Notes: generated by a model from the sequence alone, not told the origin. 64,000 bases of DNA from Pardosa pseudoannulata (GCA_032207245.1 CM063509.1:97650912-97714911); one strand, 5' to 3'. Shown: positions 11,441-24,835, counted from the first letter of the stretch. Numbers and translations: made by a program.

Positions 11441-13064
11441 ACTAGCAAACAGTCCGTCATATGACGGGATCAGTAAAATTTTTGATTTTTCAGAATTGTA
11501 AAGTATCCTATGAGGCAGGTAAAAAAATCAGGGCTTCGAACCGTAATTTTTTTTGTTCCGGTTTTCGTTCCGGTTCAACTAAAAAATTAATATCGGTTCA
11601 GTTCCGGTTTTCGCTCTGCCAAAAATAACGGTTTTCGGTTCAGTTCCGGTTTTCGCTCGGCCAAAAATAACTGTTTTCGTTTCAGTTCCAAATGAATAAT
11701 TTCATTTTATGTATATTCTTATTTGTACTAAAAATATAATTCTATCATAAACAAAAAATGTAATTTTATCAAATTTTAGAAGATTTTATTCTTTTTTTAA
11801 TTGGTACACTATGTGAATTGATACAAACAGCAGGTACGATAAGAGCGGCGAGCATTGGCATTGTTATCCATTATCAAAATCGCATTTGACAACTAGGTTC
11901 ATGATTTCCCACATTCGTCGTTTGACTCTCACATCGTGCACTTGGCCTTGCAATAATTATGTAAAAAATATATTATTTATTTAACATATGAAAATTGCCT
12001 CTAATTATTAATATATCTTCTAACGTGGTTTCACTGAGATTACTTCTGTTGTCACGGAGAATAAATTTCAAACCTGAAAACGCTCTTTCAACACTGGAGC
12101 TGCCAAAACCACCATTGCAATCTTATACAAGTGCGGATATGTAATTATAAAGTTGACGTTAAATTAGAAAATATTGATAAGTTGGTAACAGTAACAAAAT
12201 GACTGAAAGATATATCGAACCGAAATAAACCGATATTTTTTTCGGTTCAGTTCCGGTTTTCGTTCCGACCAAAATAACGGTTTTTTCCGGTTTTCGGTTT
12301 TCGGTTCAGTTCCGGTTCGAAGCCCTGTATAAAATGGTTTGTTTATTGGCTGAGAACTATCTGGTACACTCTCAATAATTTGTTTATCTTCATACTCCAC
12401 TAAAGTCTGCCAATACTGTGAATGCAGTGTAGAAACACGTGGAATTCATTTAGAAAGATAATTCAATGTTTTCTTAGCTACGTTGAAATTATCGTTGAGT
12501 TCTTCCCAATTTCTTTGCTACATTAATTAATAGAAATAAAGGAATGAAACTACCATTTCTACTACACCCTGGAGGTAGATAGAATATGTTGTTAATACCG
12601 GGGACAAATTGTTCACTACAACAACAAAAAAAAAAAATCGATGATTAAATTTAAAATTATCACATATGTACTTCATCTATTATTTAAGCTAAATATAAAA
12701 GAAAATTATTTATGTCATATCTAAGTTCAGTGATAAAACGTATGAATATAATGCAGACGATATTCAAATAAATTAAAATAATAAATGATTAAAGGAGATG
12801 GTTAAAGGAATGACGTCATAATACTAGAAAAAAATGTTATTTTTAAAGGGGTGGACTTCGGACGTTTTAAAGTATTTTTTGCTGCGATATGAAGCATATT
12901 TATACCAATTTATTTTAGAATCGGATCGTTAGGAGAAGATAAATTTTACTGCCTTTGAATTTTGCTACCCCTATATCCTCAAGAATCTATTATGGATGTC
13001 TCTATCCATTCCAGGTCCAACCGAAGACAGATGGGCAGATAATTTAGGCTATTATTATATAGAG
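11441..13064 (-). mobile_element. Helentron-like element, copy 2, interrupted by a hAT
   Basis: The same ends as copy 1: ACTAGC and GTCCGTCATATGACGGG at the low end, GGCTATTATTATATAG at the high end. The shared interior (TGACGTCATAAT, TTTATACCAATTTATTTT, TCTATCCATTCCAGGTCC) is split by the hAT at 11529-12327 and by about 270 further unexplained bases at 12361-12630. Confidence 0.6.
11529..12327 (-). mobile_element. hAT element with hATC remnant (799 bp)
   Basis: Perfect 15-bp terminal repeats CAGGGCTTCGAACCG and CGGTTCGAAGCCCTG, each followed by GTTCCGGTTTTCG-type subterminal repeats. On the minus strand, about 12108-11976 encodes SSVERAFSGLKFIL, RSNLSETTLEDILIIRGN, the C-terminal dimerisation motif of hAT transposases. 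The rest of the transposase is gone. Flanks AAAAAAAT and TATAAAAT are a decayed 8-bp duplication. It is nested in Helentron-like copy 2. Confidence 0.82.
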
Positions 13065-13084
13065 GATCATGTTATTTAACATTT

Positions 13085-13520
13085 TCTTCAAATGTTTTGT
13101 TAAAGCGATGATTGATAAATGAATTTTTAATAAATGATTTTTTAAATTTAATGTGTTTAAAAATTATTTTTTATGAATTTTTTTATTTTTTAAAAGGCTT
13201 CTAGAAACTAAACCTGTAATAGGTTCTCACAAAATATATACCTAACACTTCTAATATGCCTTAATATAATTCCGGGTATTCGTTTTAAATTTATAATTTA
13301 CTAAAGTTATTAAACTAAGTTTATATTTAGAAAATTGCAATTTTTTTATGAAAATTCAACGTTTGAATAAAAAATAATCCCCTGAAATAAACTATTCAGT
13401 TTATCAGGAAATAATATCTCCAAACTATTCATAAATATTTTTAAGTATTAATAAGGAAATCTAGAAAAAAAATTAAATTAATATGCCAGGAACATTTTAA
13501 GAATTAACAAAATATTTTGG
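13085..13520 (-). repeat. Reverse-oriented fragment of the hAT-like right-end unit
   Basis: On the minus strand it reads through the same landmarks as 3797-4285: GAATTTTCATAAAAAAATT, TATATTAAGGCATATTAG and AAAAATAAAAAAATTCAT. It lacks the terminal CCTAGTTACGGCCCTG block. Confidence 0.6.
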
Positions 13521-13545
13521 GAGTTCAATTTGAATTTATGATATA

Positions 13546-13558
<13 letters not shown>

Positions 13559-13629
<71 letters not shown>

Positions 13630-13658
13630 TACATACACTCTCACGTTCACGTAACATG

Positions 13659-13730
<72 letters not shown>
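13559..13730. repeat. (TA)n microsatellite in two blocks
   Basis: Blocks at 13559-13622 and 13660-13730 are separated by ACATACACTCTCACGTTCAC and a few more bases. A short (TG)n precedes the first block. The YIYIYI frames here are artefacts. Confidence 0.95.
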
Positions 13731-13732
<2 letters not shown>

Positions 13733-13880
13733 AACCTGTCTATCTCGAAACCTGCTTATCTCGAAAATCTGTCTATATCGAATTTTTTTCAATTTCCCTA
13801 CATTTTCAATAAAAATTTAACTTATTTTCCAAACCTATCTCAAATTATTTTTTCCCAAACCTGTCTATCTCGAATTTTCG
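13731..13880. repeat. Tigger/pogo-like terminal fragment
   Basis: It contains AAACCTGTCTATCTCGAA three times in variant form, the style of Tigger/pogo terminal repeats. No opposite terminus was found nearby, so this is a relic or solo end. Confidence 0.4.
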
Positions 13881-14490
13881 TAAGAAACACAACATTCCAG
13901 TTTAGAGCCTTATTGGGTTGATAACCGCACAAGTTCCTATTTCCAGGAATTACACTTCTAGTTTTCGGTTATTTGGTCAGGGACTCGATGAGAATTGTAC
14001 TAAAATCGGATTCTCTGCTCTGGAATAATAAGGGATCGGGGTTGAGGAGGGGGGAATAGGAGACGGGAGAAATTTCTTTTTGGAAATAAAATTGGTTCTC
14101 AGTCTATAGCCAGCCTAATGACTAATAATTATAACAAGCAAATATTAGTTATTATAGTACTATTATCAACTAACGTAATAGTATCTAATTCAATAATTTA
14201 TCTTAGTATGAAAATACTCTTCACTATATGCAAACAAGTGGGAATTCAATGAGAATTTCTGCTCGTCCATCCAGTATTCCAGTAAATATAGCAGACGAAA
14301 CTCACGTCCCACGTGACCTTCCGGTGTGACGTAGCAAGGGTTTGCCCTATTGTGTGAAGACTTCTAAAGTGACAGATTTCTGCTTGTAAACACATGCTGC
14401 CACGCCCAAATGACCAGAACATCAACTCTAGTTTTTTGTTCCCTCTGTGTAATGACAGCGATTAAATCCGAGTTTCCTGCACACCGGAAA

Positions 14491-14682
14491 TTTCTGTCAA
14501 AATGTATTCATGGTCGGATGCAAAAAAATAACTTTTTAGGAGAACGTGTTTGTTGGTCAAACAGCTTTCAAAATGGACATCCCAGATTTCTGTCAAAATG
14601 TATTCATGGTCGGATGCAAAAAAATAACTTTTTAGGAGAACGTGTTTGTTGGTCAAACAGCTTTCAAAATGGACATCCCAGA
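14491..14682. repeat. Exact 96-bp tandem duplication
   Basis: 14491-14586 and 14587-14682 are identical base for base by eye. The unit runs TTTCTGTCAAAATGTATTCA to GGACATCCCAGA. Being 32 codons long and free of stops, it creates open frames on both strands (14410-14700 plus, 14462-14656 minus). I do not recognise either peptide, and no splice or start context supports a gene. It is not found elsewhere in the window. Confidence 0.9.
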
Positions 14683-15132
14683 TACAAATATACGTTTTAA
14701 ATGATATTTTGCTGCTGGAAAAGTCGTTTACCTTCTTTTATAACTTAAACACTACCTATTTAAAACAGCAGCATAGAGAAAATTTTCAGATGGGGTAGAT
14801 TCCGCTACTTCAACTCAAAATTAATACTAGAATTTTTACATATGCAGAGTTGTGAGCAGTGAAAAAAACTCGGTTTAAAAAAAAAAATTTTTTAGAAGGA
14901 ATTTTGAAAGTATTTTGAAGTCACCAATTCCTATGACACAATGAGAACCACCATTTTTTTTCTGTCTTTGTGGTACAACCCAAAAGTTGATTTTTTCACA
15001 AAATTTAACTATTGTATGCTATGAAAAAATTGAATAATTGGGATTAACTAACTACATTTGGCAAAGGTATCATGTTTTAGCATGAAAGTATGAGTATATT
15101 TTTCCTTTGAAAATATCCAATATTTTTATTAT

Positions 15133-15720
15133 TTATAAATAATAGCCTAGTTATCTCTCCGTCTGTCCTCGATTTATGAAGCTACCTGGAATAGATAGAG
15201 GCACCCCTTGGATTCTTGAAGAGTTAGTGTTAGCAAAATTCAAAGAGAGTAAAGATTATCTTCTCCTAAATTATCTATTCGATTCTAAAATAAATGGGTA
15301 TATATATGCTTCATACCATATCGGAAAATACTGTCGTCTTCGAAACGTTCGAAATTCAATATTTTCGAGCGTTTAATGTCATTATTTCAAGCCCTATTTT
15401 TTCCGGTTAAGAGCAGGCGATTAAATTTATCAATTTATCACATTATAAGTAGATGAAAATAACATTTATTTCTAGCATTATGACGTCATTCCTTTAACAT
15501 CTTATTTAATCATTTCTTATTTTAAATTATTTAAATATCGTGCGCATTATTTTCTTACGTTTTATCAATGAACTTAGATATCACGTAAATAATTTTCTTT
15601 TATATTTGGATTAAATAATAGATTAGGTACATATGGGATAATTTTAAATTTGATCTTCGATTATTTTTTGTTGCAATGAAAATTTTATCACCGGTTGTAA
15701 GAACAAATTCTTTTCATAAA
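15133..15720 (+). mobile_element. Helentron-like element, copy 3, 3'-truncated
   Basis: Plus-strand orientation: AATAATAGCCTAGTTAT start, then CCTGGAATAGATAGAGGCA, AAATAAATGGGTATA and CATTATGACGTCATTCC, the reverse complement of copies 1 and 2. The terminal hairpin is missing. The 66-codon open frame is incidental. Confidence 0.6.
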
Positions 15721-15858
15721 AGTGTAGGAGTCTGTTTCATGAACTAATAAATATCTAGCTTTTAATTTATATATCTTTGAAAATTAAAACGTTTGTTCAT
15801 TAGTATGATTGTTTTTCATACATAACCACACGGTTTGTTTGAATATAGTATATTATAT

Positions 15859-15859
<1 letters not shown>

Positions 15860-15914
<55 letters not shown>

Positions 15915-15920
15915 ATATGC
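15860..15920. repeat. (TA)n microsatellite
   Basis: About 60 bases of almost uninterrupted TA, with one TATTATA break. Confidence 0.95.
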
Positions 15921-16478
15921 ACTGCACACACTGGCAAAATTATGAGGGACAATAATTTTCTACACTATGTCTACCTATCTTTATATGGTATATAATAAAT
16001 ATTATTTATAATATATTCAAATAGTATGTTGATTTGCTTGCTTGTATTACCGCAGTGCGTGCGGTACTAGATGCTGCACCACGTAGCGTTCAAACGAACA
16101 TAGGAAGTTCTGATGTGTACGCACTGCGCACTAAATTGAAAATCACGCTTTATATGTATGGGCTACTGGAGAAGAACAGCATACTATGGCACTGAGGCAA
16201 GTGCAGCTATTTTTCCTGCACTTGGCATTCAGAATCATCCGAAGGTACGGTTTATTAAGCGTTGTATTAGAGCGGGGACTTACGTGCTTTTGGTTTTTTA
16301 ACTGATTAACTGGCCATACGATTTTGCAGACGGTTAATGTTTAAATTTATATATTGTAAGATTTTGTTTTCATGGAAATATAAAAGAAGTATTTCATCAA
16401 TATAAAGTGAAATGTTTTAGTGTGGTAAAGTAATTTCGGTGATGTATTATATTTATTGAAATAATTAGCTGAAAAACA

Positions 16479-18200
16479 ATGTTGTTTTGTTTTAAAGAAA
16501 CGAATTTTAACAGAACAGTCCCAATTTTACTATTCATTGTGTCTTATGGAATATGTCAAAAAATGGAAACTTCTGGAGCCAAGAAACAAAGAGAACAAGA
16601 TACATTATACTCTGAATCTCTAGCGATTTATAATTTAAGAATTACAGAATTACAATTCCAAGACCATGTTCTGATTGACAATGAATTGATTATAAAAGAA
16701 GTCTGAAATGGAAGAATGATCTTTGCTAAAATAAAGAACTCTAAAGACATCACTAAATACAGAAGCTCGAAGCAGTAATGACAAAGAAATAACAGGACCT
16801 CTACCAGCTATCTCCAAAGCAATGGAATATGTCAAAAAATGGTAACTTCTGGAGCCAAGAACAAAGAGAACAAGATACATTATACTCCGAATCTCTAGCG
16901 ATTAATAATTTAAGAATTACAGAATTACAATTCCAAGACTATAGTCTGATTGACAATGAATTGATTATATCAGAAGTCTCAAATGAAAGAACAATCTTTG
17001 CTGAAATAAAAAAAATTCAAAAGACATCATCAAATGCAGGAGCTGAAAACTGTAATATGGAAGAAATAACAGGACCTTTACCATCGATCTCCAAAGCAAT
17101 GGAATATGTCAAGAAGTGGAAACTTCTGGAGCCAGAAAACAAGAGAGAACAAGATGCATGTGCTCTGAATCTTTAGCAATTAATAACTTAAAAATACAGA
17201 ATTACAATTCCAAGATTATGTTCTGATTGACAGCAAACTGATTAATCAGAAGTCTTAACTGAAAGAAAGATTCTTGCAAGAATGAAGGATCTCAACTGTC
17301 ATCACCCAATGCTGAAGCTGAAAGAAGAAATAACAGAACCTCCACCATCCATCTTCCAAGCCAAAAAAAATAATAACTTTTAGAGATAGGAAACAACAAA
17401 AAAAGCCAGATATATGTGAAGAAGGAATTTTAACTGATAAATAAGAGAAATTTAAAAATTAATTCGAAGACTATGTTATATTTGATGATAAACTGACTGC
17501 ATCAGAAATTTCAAATGAAAGAACAATCATTGCAGAAATAAAGGCATCACCCTATAAGCTAAAAACAGTAATGAGGAAGAATAAGACCTCTATCATTTCT
17601 CTTCAAAGCAATAGAATATGCCAAAAATAGAAAAAAATTCTAGAGCTAGGAAACAATGAGAAGAAACAAGATATATGTGATGCAGGACATTTAATCAATA
17701 AATTATAAAATTATAATTCTGTGTTCTATTTGAGGATGAACTGAATCAGAAGTCTCAAATAACAGAACAATCATTGCAGAAATAAAGGACTTAAGAGGCA
17801 TCACTCAATGTATAAGCTAAAAGCAGTAACAAGGAAAAAATAATAAGACCTCTATCATTTATCTCCAAAGAATGGAATATGCCAAAAAATATAAACTTCT
17901 AGAGCTAGGAAACAAGAAGAAGAAATAAGATATATGTGACTCAGAATTTTTATCAAAAAATAACATAGAAATTACAGGATTACAATTCTACAACTATGTT
18001 TTGATTAACGATGACTCATCATTAAGTCCCAACAGAAAGAAAGATCGTTCCAGAAAAATGGCTCAAGAGATATCACCCAATGCAGAAGCTGAAAACAGAA
18101 ACAAGGAAGAAATAACAATCTCCACCAGCTATCTCTTAATAAGCTAAAAAATTACAGACTTCTTGGAATCAAGAGATGTCAATAATACTGTATTCTTTGC
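16479..18200 (+). pseudogene. Decaying tandem array of a 92-codon coding-like unit
   Basis: Units begin at the motif GGAATATGTCAAAAAATGG at 16548, 16824 and 17101 (periods 276 and 277). Increasingly broken copies follow near 17370, 17611, 17873 and 18140. In the open parts the repeat reads about LRITELQFQDYVLIDNELI, EVSNERTIFAEI, ITGPLPSISKAMEYVKKWKL and LEPENKREQD. The first units are largely open; later ones have many stops. It could be an expanded C-terminal piece of a Tigger/pogo-type transposase, because a Tigger-like terminus lies just downstream, but I cannot confirm the family. Confidence 0.55.
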
Positions 18201-18339
18201 CATGAGTGGGGTACATTGAACAATTTCTAAACAAAAATTTAACACAACTTAAATCCAAACAGGAATGCCAGCTTCTATTTTTTTGTATAAAATAATAAGT
18301 AATTTCAATTTTCTCTAATTCATATTTATGCATTTTTAC

Positions 18340-18610
18340 TTTTGATATTTTTGGTTGAGAAGGTTTTTAAAACAAATTGATTCTGTTATAAACGAGTTTG
18401 ACTGTATTTGCTTTTAATAAGCTTTCTCTCAAACATCTTACAGAGAAGTTAAATGCATTACAAAAACAAGGTAAAAGAAATATTTTTGGTTGACAAGGTT
18501 TTTAAAACAAATTGATTTTGTTATAAACGAGTTTGACGGTATTTGCTTTTAATCAGCTTTTTCTCAAACATCTTACAGAGAAGTTAAATGCATTATAAAA
18601 ACAAGGTGAA
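18340..18610. repeat. 136-bp tandem duplication with Tigger-like terminus
   Basis: Two copies share GGTTTTTAAAACAAATTGAT, GTTATAAACGAGTTTGAC and ACATCTTACAGAGAAGTTAA. The inverse of the second motif, GTCAAACTCGTTTATAAC, is the style of pogo/Tigger terminal repeats. This hints that 16479-18610 is one decayed element. Confidence 0.55.
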
Positions 18611-21584
18611 AGAAAAATTTAATATAAACAATGGTTTTAGTCATTTTAAATGAGCTTATTTTTAAATACCTAATAGCAGAAAATTATAAAGGAGGGGAAG
18701 TTAATTTATTAGTCAATACAAATTGGGAATTTATTAAAAAAATCCAATGCAAATGTATCAATTATATAAAAAGTTTAACACACATATTTTTTCAATTTTT
18801 CAGGTTTATTTAATTTACACTTGCAAAATGTTTTAAATGTATCTTCATTTTAAAACTGGAAATTTTAAAAGTTTTTACTTAAAAATTACAGAACAGCTAT
18901 TTTGAATTAATTTTTCTAACCACAATTATGAAATCTTAAAATTTCGTTTTAAAATAACATTTTTTAATTATTTCTTATAGAAATTCAGGGATATAGCATT
19001 TCTACCTTTATTAATACAATGAAAAAAATTTTTTGAAAGGATTTAAAGATGTAATTCAGCTTCTGGTGAAATTTCTTTCAGTTACATTATTATTCAAAAG
19101 AAATAAACCCTTTATTACTCTAAGAAAACTATGTAACTCAGAAATGAATTTGTGTTGAAAATTTCTATAACATAAACAATTTTCTAGCCCAAATCTTTCT
19201 GATTAATGTTTTGAATAGTTCCATTTTCAGATTAAATGCTAATATCAATTCAGCTACATAAAAAAAGAACATTTTTCAAGCAAATCAAATGTAATTTAGT
19301 ATGTAACTACAACAAAATTAGACTTAGCAATACACAAGCAAAAACTTTCTAGAGAATAATCTTATCAGCAGGCTACAGAATTTTATAAATTTTTTGCATA
19401 ATTACTATTGAAGATAGAATGTATATTTATTTCTATAGATTTAATATACACATTCTTTGTGTGTACATATCTGGTCATCAGAAAGCTTACTGCTAATCAA
19501 ATCACAATTTTTTGATTTACAATTCAGCAGGTTTAAATACACTATAGCTAAAAATCAATTCACAGGATACAGTTTGGCGTACACATTCTTATTAAGATTA
19601 ACAAATTTTATGTCATGGAATAATACATAAAAAAGGAAAAAATTACAGTAATTTTCCACAAAAGAAAAAAAAGCAAACAATAAGTTATAAATGATAGTAC
19701 AATGAATTTGTTTAGTGTTTGTCTGAATGAAAGTCAAACTTTTCACTTTTAAGATTTACTTTAAAGACAACTTTAAAATTTGCTAGATTTTTTTTTTAAA
19801 CCATCAGGTATATATTAACAAGGCAGTCTGGCAGTTTCAGTTAACAATTTCATACCATATAAACTTAGCAAAAATGTAATACTTATAATTACAATAAATA
19901 TAATATTTCATAAGCTTTGGTATTCATACAATTACAATACTTTATAAAAATTACTGTTTTGCATAGCAGTTTCATTTACATATAGTGATAATTTTATTTT
20001 GAACAAGATAGATTTACAATTCAGCAATCAAATGCATTGTGGAAAAGAAAAGTTGTATTTAACTCATTGAGTTGCTCAGAATCCAATGTGGTTATAATTT
20101 TTTTTAATGTTTTCTCATTTTTTTACAATTTAAATAAAAAATAATATTTTTTATTACTTAAAATTTTACTGATTTTTTCAATAATAATTATTTTTGTTTA
20201 TTATAAAAATTTTTAATAAACCAAAAATTTAAAGTAAACATTTTGTTAATTTTTTCTCATGGACCTAACCATATTGGCTTCTCATCAATTTAATTAAAGT
20301 TAGAAACTTTAGTTTATTATTCATGATACAGTAGATACTTCATAGAGACTGTAGTATCAAATCATAAATACAACAACCACTTCCCCAATGTTCATTAAAA
20401 TTATATTGATACCTGTATAATTTAAGCATTTTGAGTTGATTTTTTAAAATAATGTTTAGTCTAACAAACTTGGCAATCACCCCTAACATTTGATAGTGCA
20501 ATGAAATATATATATACTATGTTAAAAAAATTAGTGAGCACTAACATTAAATGAAATATATAGAACACCATAGAGGTCTCAATCCCTCCATTTTGCTATT
20601 CAAAATACTATGGAATCTTTCTTTGAGAAATGGCAAAACTGCTCAACAAATAAAGCTTGACATAGTCTGAATGATAGGGTGCAAAAGAATTTACATCTTT
20701 ATCATGAGGAAATTAAACAATTTATTTAATGAAAGAATCAAGGTGGGGTTTAAAAAAGCTGCATTTAGCAGGTACTTGTCATTTTAAAACACAGATTATA
20801 AAAACTGTACTGCATTTAATATGAGAGTTGTGCTTTAGAATGAAATACCCTAGTAAAATAAAAGTATTGTGATAAGTAGGTATATTCTTTATATTAATGC
20901 AAAGATTGTAAAAACACAGTAACCCTTGATTTACACTGCAAATTGATTCCCTAAAAGTATTGTGGTAATTGAAAAATGTACAATTTGAACTTACATTTGA
21001 TTATAGTTTGATGAAATTCCACATCTATAACTTTTATTATTATTTATACATACTACACACAGTGGTTAGCATTTCACATTTTTATGATTGGGTTCAATAT
21101 CTAAAATTAAAAAAAAGCCCATGGAGTAATTTATGTAGTCCCCTCATAGGAAATAATGACGACCACTCCCATCATAAACTGGGAACAAAATTGCAGGACT
21201 GAATAGATGAATATTTGCAAATAAGCTTGCTGCACAGGGGTACATATATATATATATATGTAATGGTCCAGTGTTAAGGCGAATGGAATAATTAGTCCTT
21301 CTTAGTAATAATAAGTTCATCAAATGTTTTATTTAAAAGCAAAACTTGCGCCATTTTCATTTATTCATAGGGAAACTAAGTGTGGAAAGGTGTTGACAGC
21401 TCAATGTCCATGCGATAATTGACGTTCTCGCTTGATTAGTCATCAATTTCCTGTGAAGTATATCTGACCACATTACTCCAAAAGGTTACGCAAGTGTGGG
21501 TCTTTTTCATTTATTTTATTATTATAAAAGAGTTCCCTTTTTAAAATCGCTCACGTAATTTTCAACTACCCCCTTTTTAGACCT

Positions 21585-21622
<38 letters not shown>

Positions 21623-21889
21623 GTCAGATTTTTAATCATGGGATAGTGATTTGGGGTAAATTTGGCAAATAATACAGTATACTATTGTGACATGGATTGA
21701 TTTTGGGTGAATTAGTTGATATAAGCATATTGAGCACCAACTTCTTAGCTGAGCATAGTGCAAGAGATTTCCCATTATATGTTTGTTTAAGTGCTAAATA
21801 TTTGCCATGTCAGAAAAAGATAAAGTGTATTTTTAAATGAACTAGGTTGATCTGTCATTATTTCTCATGGAAGAACCTGTCATATATTC
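18611..21889. other. AT-rich stretch, no gene seen
   Basis: Extremely AT-rich sequence with poly-A and poly-T runs and short (TA)n tracts at 21241-21260 and 21589-21620. Open frames here (for example 18631-18813, 20969-21202) lack recognisable protein features. The less AT-rich block at 21260-21580 between two TA tracts looks like an insertion I could not classify. Confidence 0.6.
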
Positions 21890-21901
21890 TTCATTTATAT
21901 A

Positions 21902-21999
<98 letters not shown>

Positions 22000-22560
22000 C
22001 AAAATTATCATCCCTACAATAAATATCTAAAATTTTCCTTTTTCCTCTTCTTATATTTTAATACCTAATTTACCAGCTATAAAATATCAGATAAAGGAGT
22101 GTTCTCAGATTTAAAATTCTTTTTACTCATTTTCAAAACTAATGCTGGAATAAATAGTAATTTTCTGTCACTGGCCACATTTTTCTTTGTCCCAGGAAAA
22201 TAATATTGCTTCTTCAATAACTAAATAGCTGCCTGTGTGGTTTTTGAACTAGCTTAAAGGATCCAGGTTCATTCTTGCCTACCAAAATTACTGATTAATT
22301 TTTAGTCTCATGGGAACAAAATCACATAATCTGCTCCCTGTGCAGCTGACAATGGTGACAAATGTATATGCATTTTGATTCTCAATAAATGTTAAGTTCA
22401 ACAACATTAAACTTCATTTTCTTTTATGGCTTTAAAACTGCATTTTAACACGGATTTCTTTTTGCGAGCAAACCTGAGTAAATTAAATAATAGGGGCTAA
22501 TGTAGTTAGTGATGAATATTTTCACTAGTTACATATTTATATATATATATATATTTAATT
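21890..22560. repeat. Interspersed repeat, second copy of the 1436-2100 unit
   Basis: It starts with (TG)n-(TA)n-(TG)n at 21901-21992, then AATATATCAAAATTATCAT, GTCACTGGCCACATTTTTC and CCAGGAAAATAATATTGCTT, and ends near GATGAATATTTTCACTAGTT. The order of landmarks matches 1436-2100 throughout. Confidence 0.7.
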
Positions 22561-24830
22561 TTCTTCGATCAAACTAAGCCCATTGTACATTTTTAAGTAA
22601 TGTATAAATTAAGGGTTAAGTAGAGTGAAATAAGAACAAAATTAGTTCTTCTGTAGTAAAAAATATTTAAATTATACAAAAACAAAGCTGCAAGAAAATA
22701 AACAGAACAAAACTTACAAAAATTAAAAGGGTGACATAAAAAAGTGTAAAGTATTTTAATAGCTGCCAATAATGACACATAATACATCAAAATGTTTAAT
22801 GAAGAAGATAAAATATCTAATTTCAGTCACTATTTTTTCCATTTTATCAGTAATACATAAACAAAAGACTAGAGGATATAAAGACTAGGTACAAGAATAT
22901 GTATTTCCTTGGCACATGGGTAACATTTAACTTTCTAGTAACAAGTGTTACTAGGAAGTTAAATAAATTATAAGTTTTGGAATAGTAGAATTTAATAATT
23001 AGCTCTTTTAAGAGACCAAAATTTCAAAATTTTGTTTATGACCTAATCTTAGGTCTGCCTTAACTCATCTTACATGTATATACATATAACAATATATACA
23101 TATATGTGTATGTATAAATGTATGTATACATCTCATATATATATAAATACATATGTTGAGCATAAATAAATCACATTTTTCATGGGAAGCTCATTTTCAT
23201 CAGTCTCAGATTTTGTATAGATTTTTTAAATATGCCAGCTGAAAATCATCTGTTTCCTGTACAAAACATACCAAAACATTTTTCTATACAAAACCCCCCC
23301 AAATATTTTCCAGTATGAAAAATGCACTAAAGCAACTTCTCAACCTTTCAGCTCCTTTGAGTAATGAATAGCCCTTTTACAGGGGTCTTCTAAGACCATC
23401 AAAAAACATACTGTGTTGCACCTTCTATTTCCAACAACATACCTTAGTGGAACTGTTTTTTCCAGCTTGTAGATTATGAAGTCTAAGCACAGAAGCAGAC
23501 TTGCTGTGGAAGATGATTTTTGTTATACTCTTGCATAGATTGCCCTGAGATTTTCTGATCTGGTGAGAATGAAGCAATCTCCCCCTCTACACTGATTTTG
23601 GCTTTTCGTGCATACTGTAGCAAAATGTAGAAGTGTAGTTTACCATTATTTTATTCAGACTGTTACCCATGCTACACCATGCTTCAAGACAAAATTTCAT
23701 TTATTTATATTCAGAAATAAATATTTCACAATATATAATTGCATATTATTTTTCAGGTTAATCACCATGCTTTAATTATGTTCAAATTAAAATAATGAAA
23801 ATATATCCGGCATATCAGATAGTTACATTATGATTCATGAAAGTAGTAAATTACAGTTATGTAGTAGCATTGAAAATTATTCTATGATTTCCACAACATT
23901 AGGAACTATATTAAAGGATGTAGCATAAGGAAGGTTAAAAACAACTGTATTAAAAGGATCAAATTTTGATTTTGGTAAAATCAAATTTAGAAGTATAATT
24001 GAAAGTCATGCTTTCTCAGTGGAGGCATTTTTAAAATATAAAAAAAAACTTTAATAACCATAATAAATTAAACTTATTTATTTATTTAAAAAAGGTTGTT
24101 TCTTTAAATATGTGATAGCAGTTGTTTTCAAATGAGAAACATTGTACATTGTATTTGAAGTTTAAGCAAAAATATCAAACTTGGTCAGTCAAAGAACCTA
24201 CAGCCTGGATTTTATTTCATCAACTACATGTATCACAAAAATATTATTAAATTACTTAAGTTTTTTAAAATATTAGAAACAGATATACTGATGATTCAAA
24301 TTTCTATAGCTCTTCATGTATATTCTTCTCTTTTTAAGTTGATACATAACACATATGTATTAATATGTTATAAATGTTTTAATTAATTTTCAACTGCACA
24401 ATTTTTCTTTCAAAACAACTTACTTTCAATTACAAACTATAAAGATTTTTAATAATTTTATCATTTCAATTGTTAGCTATAGAGAAAACTCTTTTGAAAA
24501 ATATTTTTTAAGTTATAAATACCTTTATTTTATGTGCCAAATATAACAAACTTCCTGATATCTTGTTTTAAAACTATGATTACTGAAACTATTATATCAC
24601 AACACTTTCTTTAAAGGTATTAATTATAAATTCCTACCAATAACTGTATTTTAAACTTCTCCTTACCTCTCATACAAAAGTTTAGAGAGGACAAACAACA
24701 TACTGTATAAACAATTTATGTACATTTTGAAAAATCCTAACATAACAAATCTGCAAGATAAATTTGTTTCTTAACAACAGAATTTTCATGAATAAATTTG
24801 GTATGTAAGAGATCTAAAAATTCTTTAACC
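22561..24830. other. AT-rich intergenic stretch, no gene seen
   Basis: No coding region, splice pattern or terminal repeat recognised. A short less AT-rich block near 23330-23640 resembles a diverged repeat, possibly related to the family at 45070-45240. Confidence 0.5.
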
Positions 24831-24835
24831 TACAA

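Noticed and set aside
13545..13820. Open frames made of repeated Tyr-Ile.
   Set aside because: Translation of (TA)n microsatellite; the same applies to 21847-22068 and 27192-27434.
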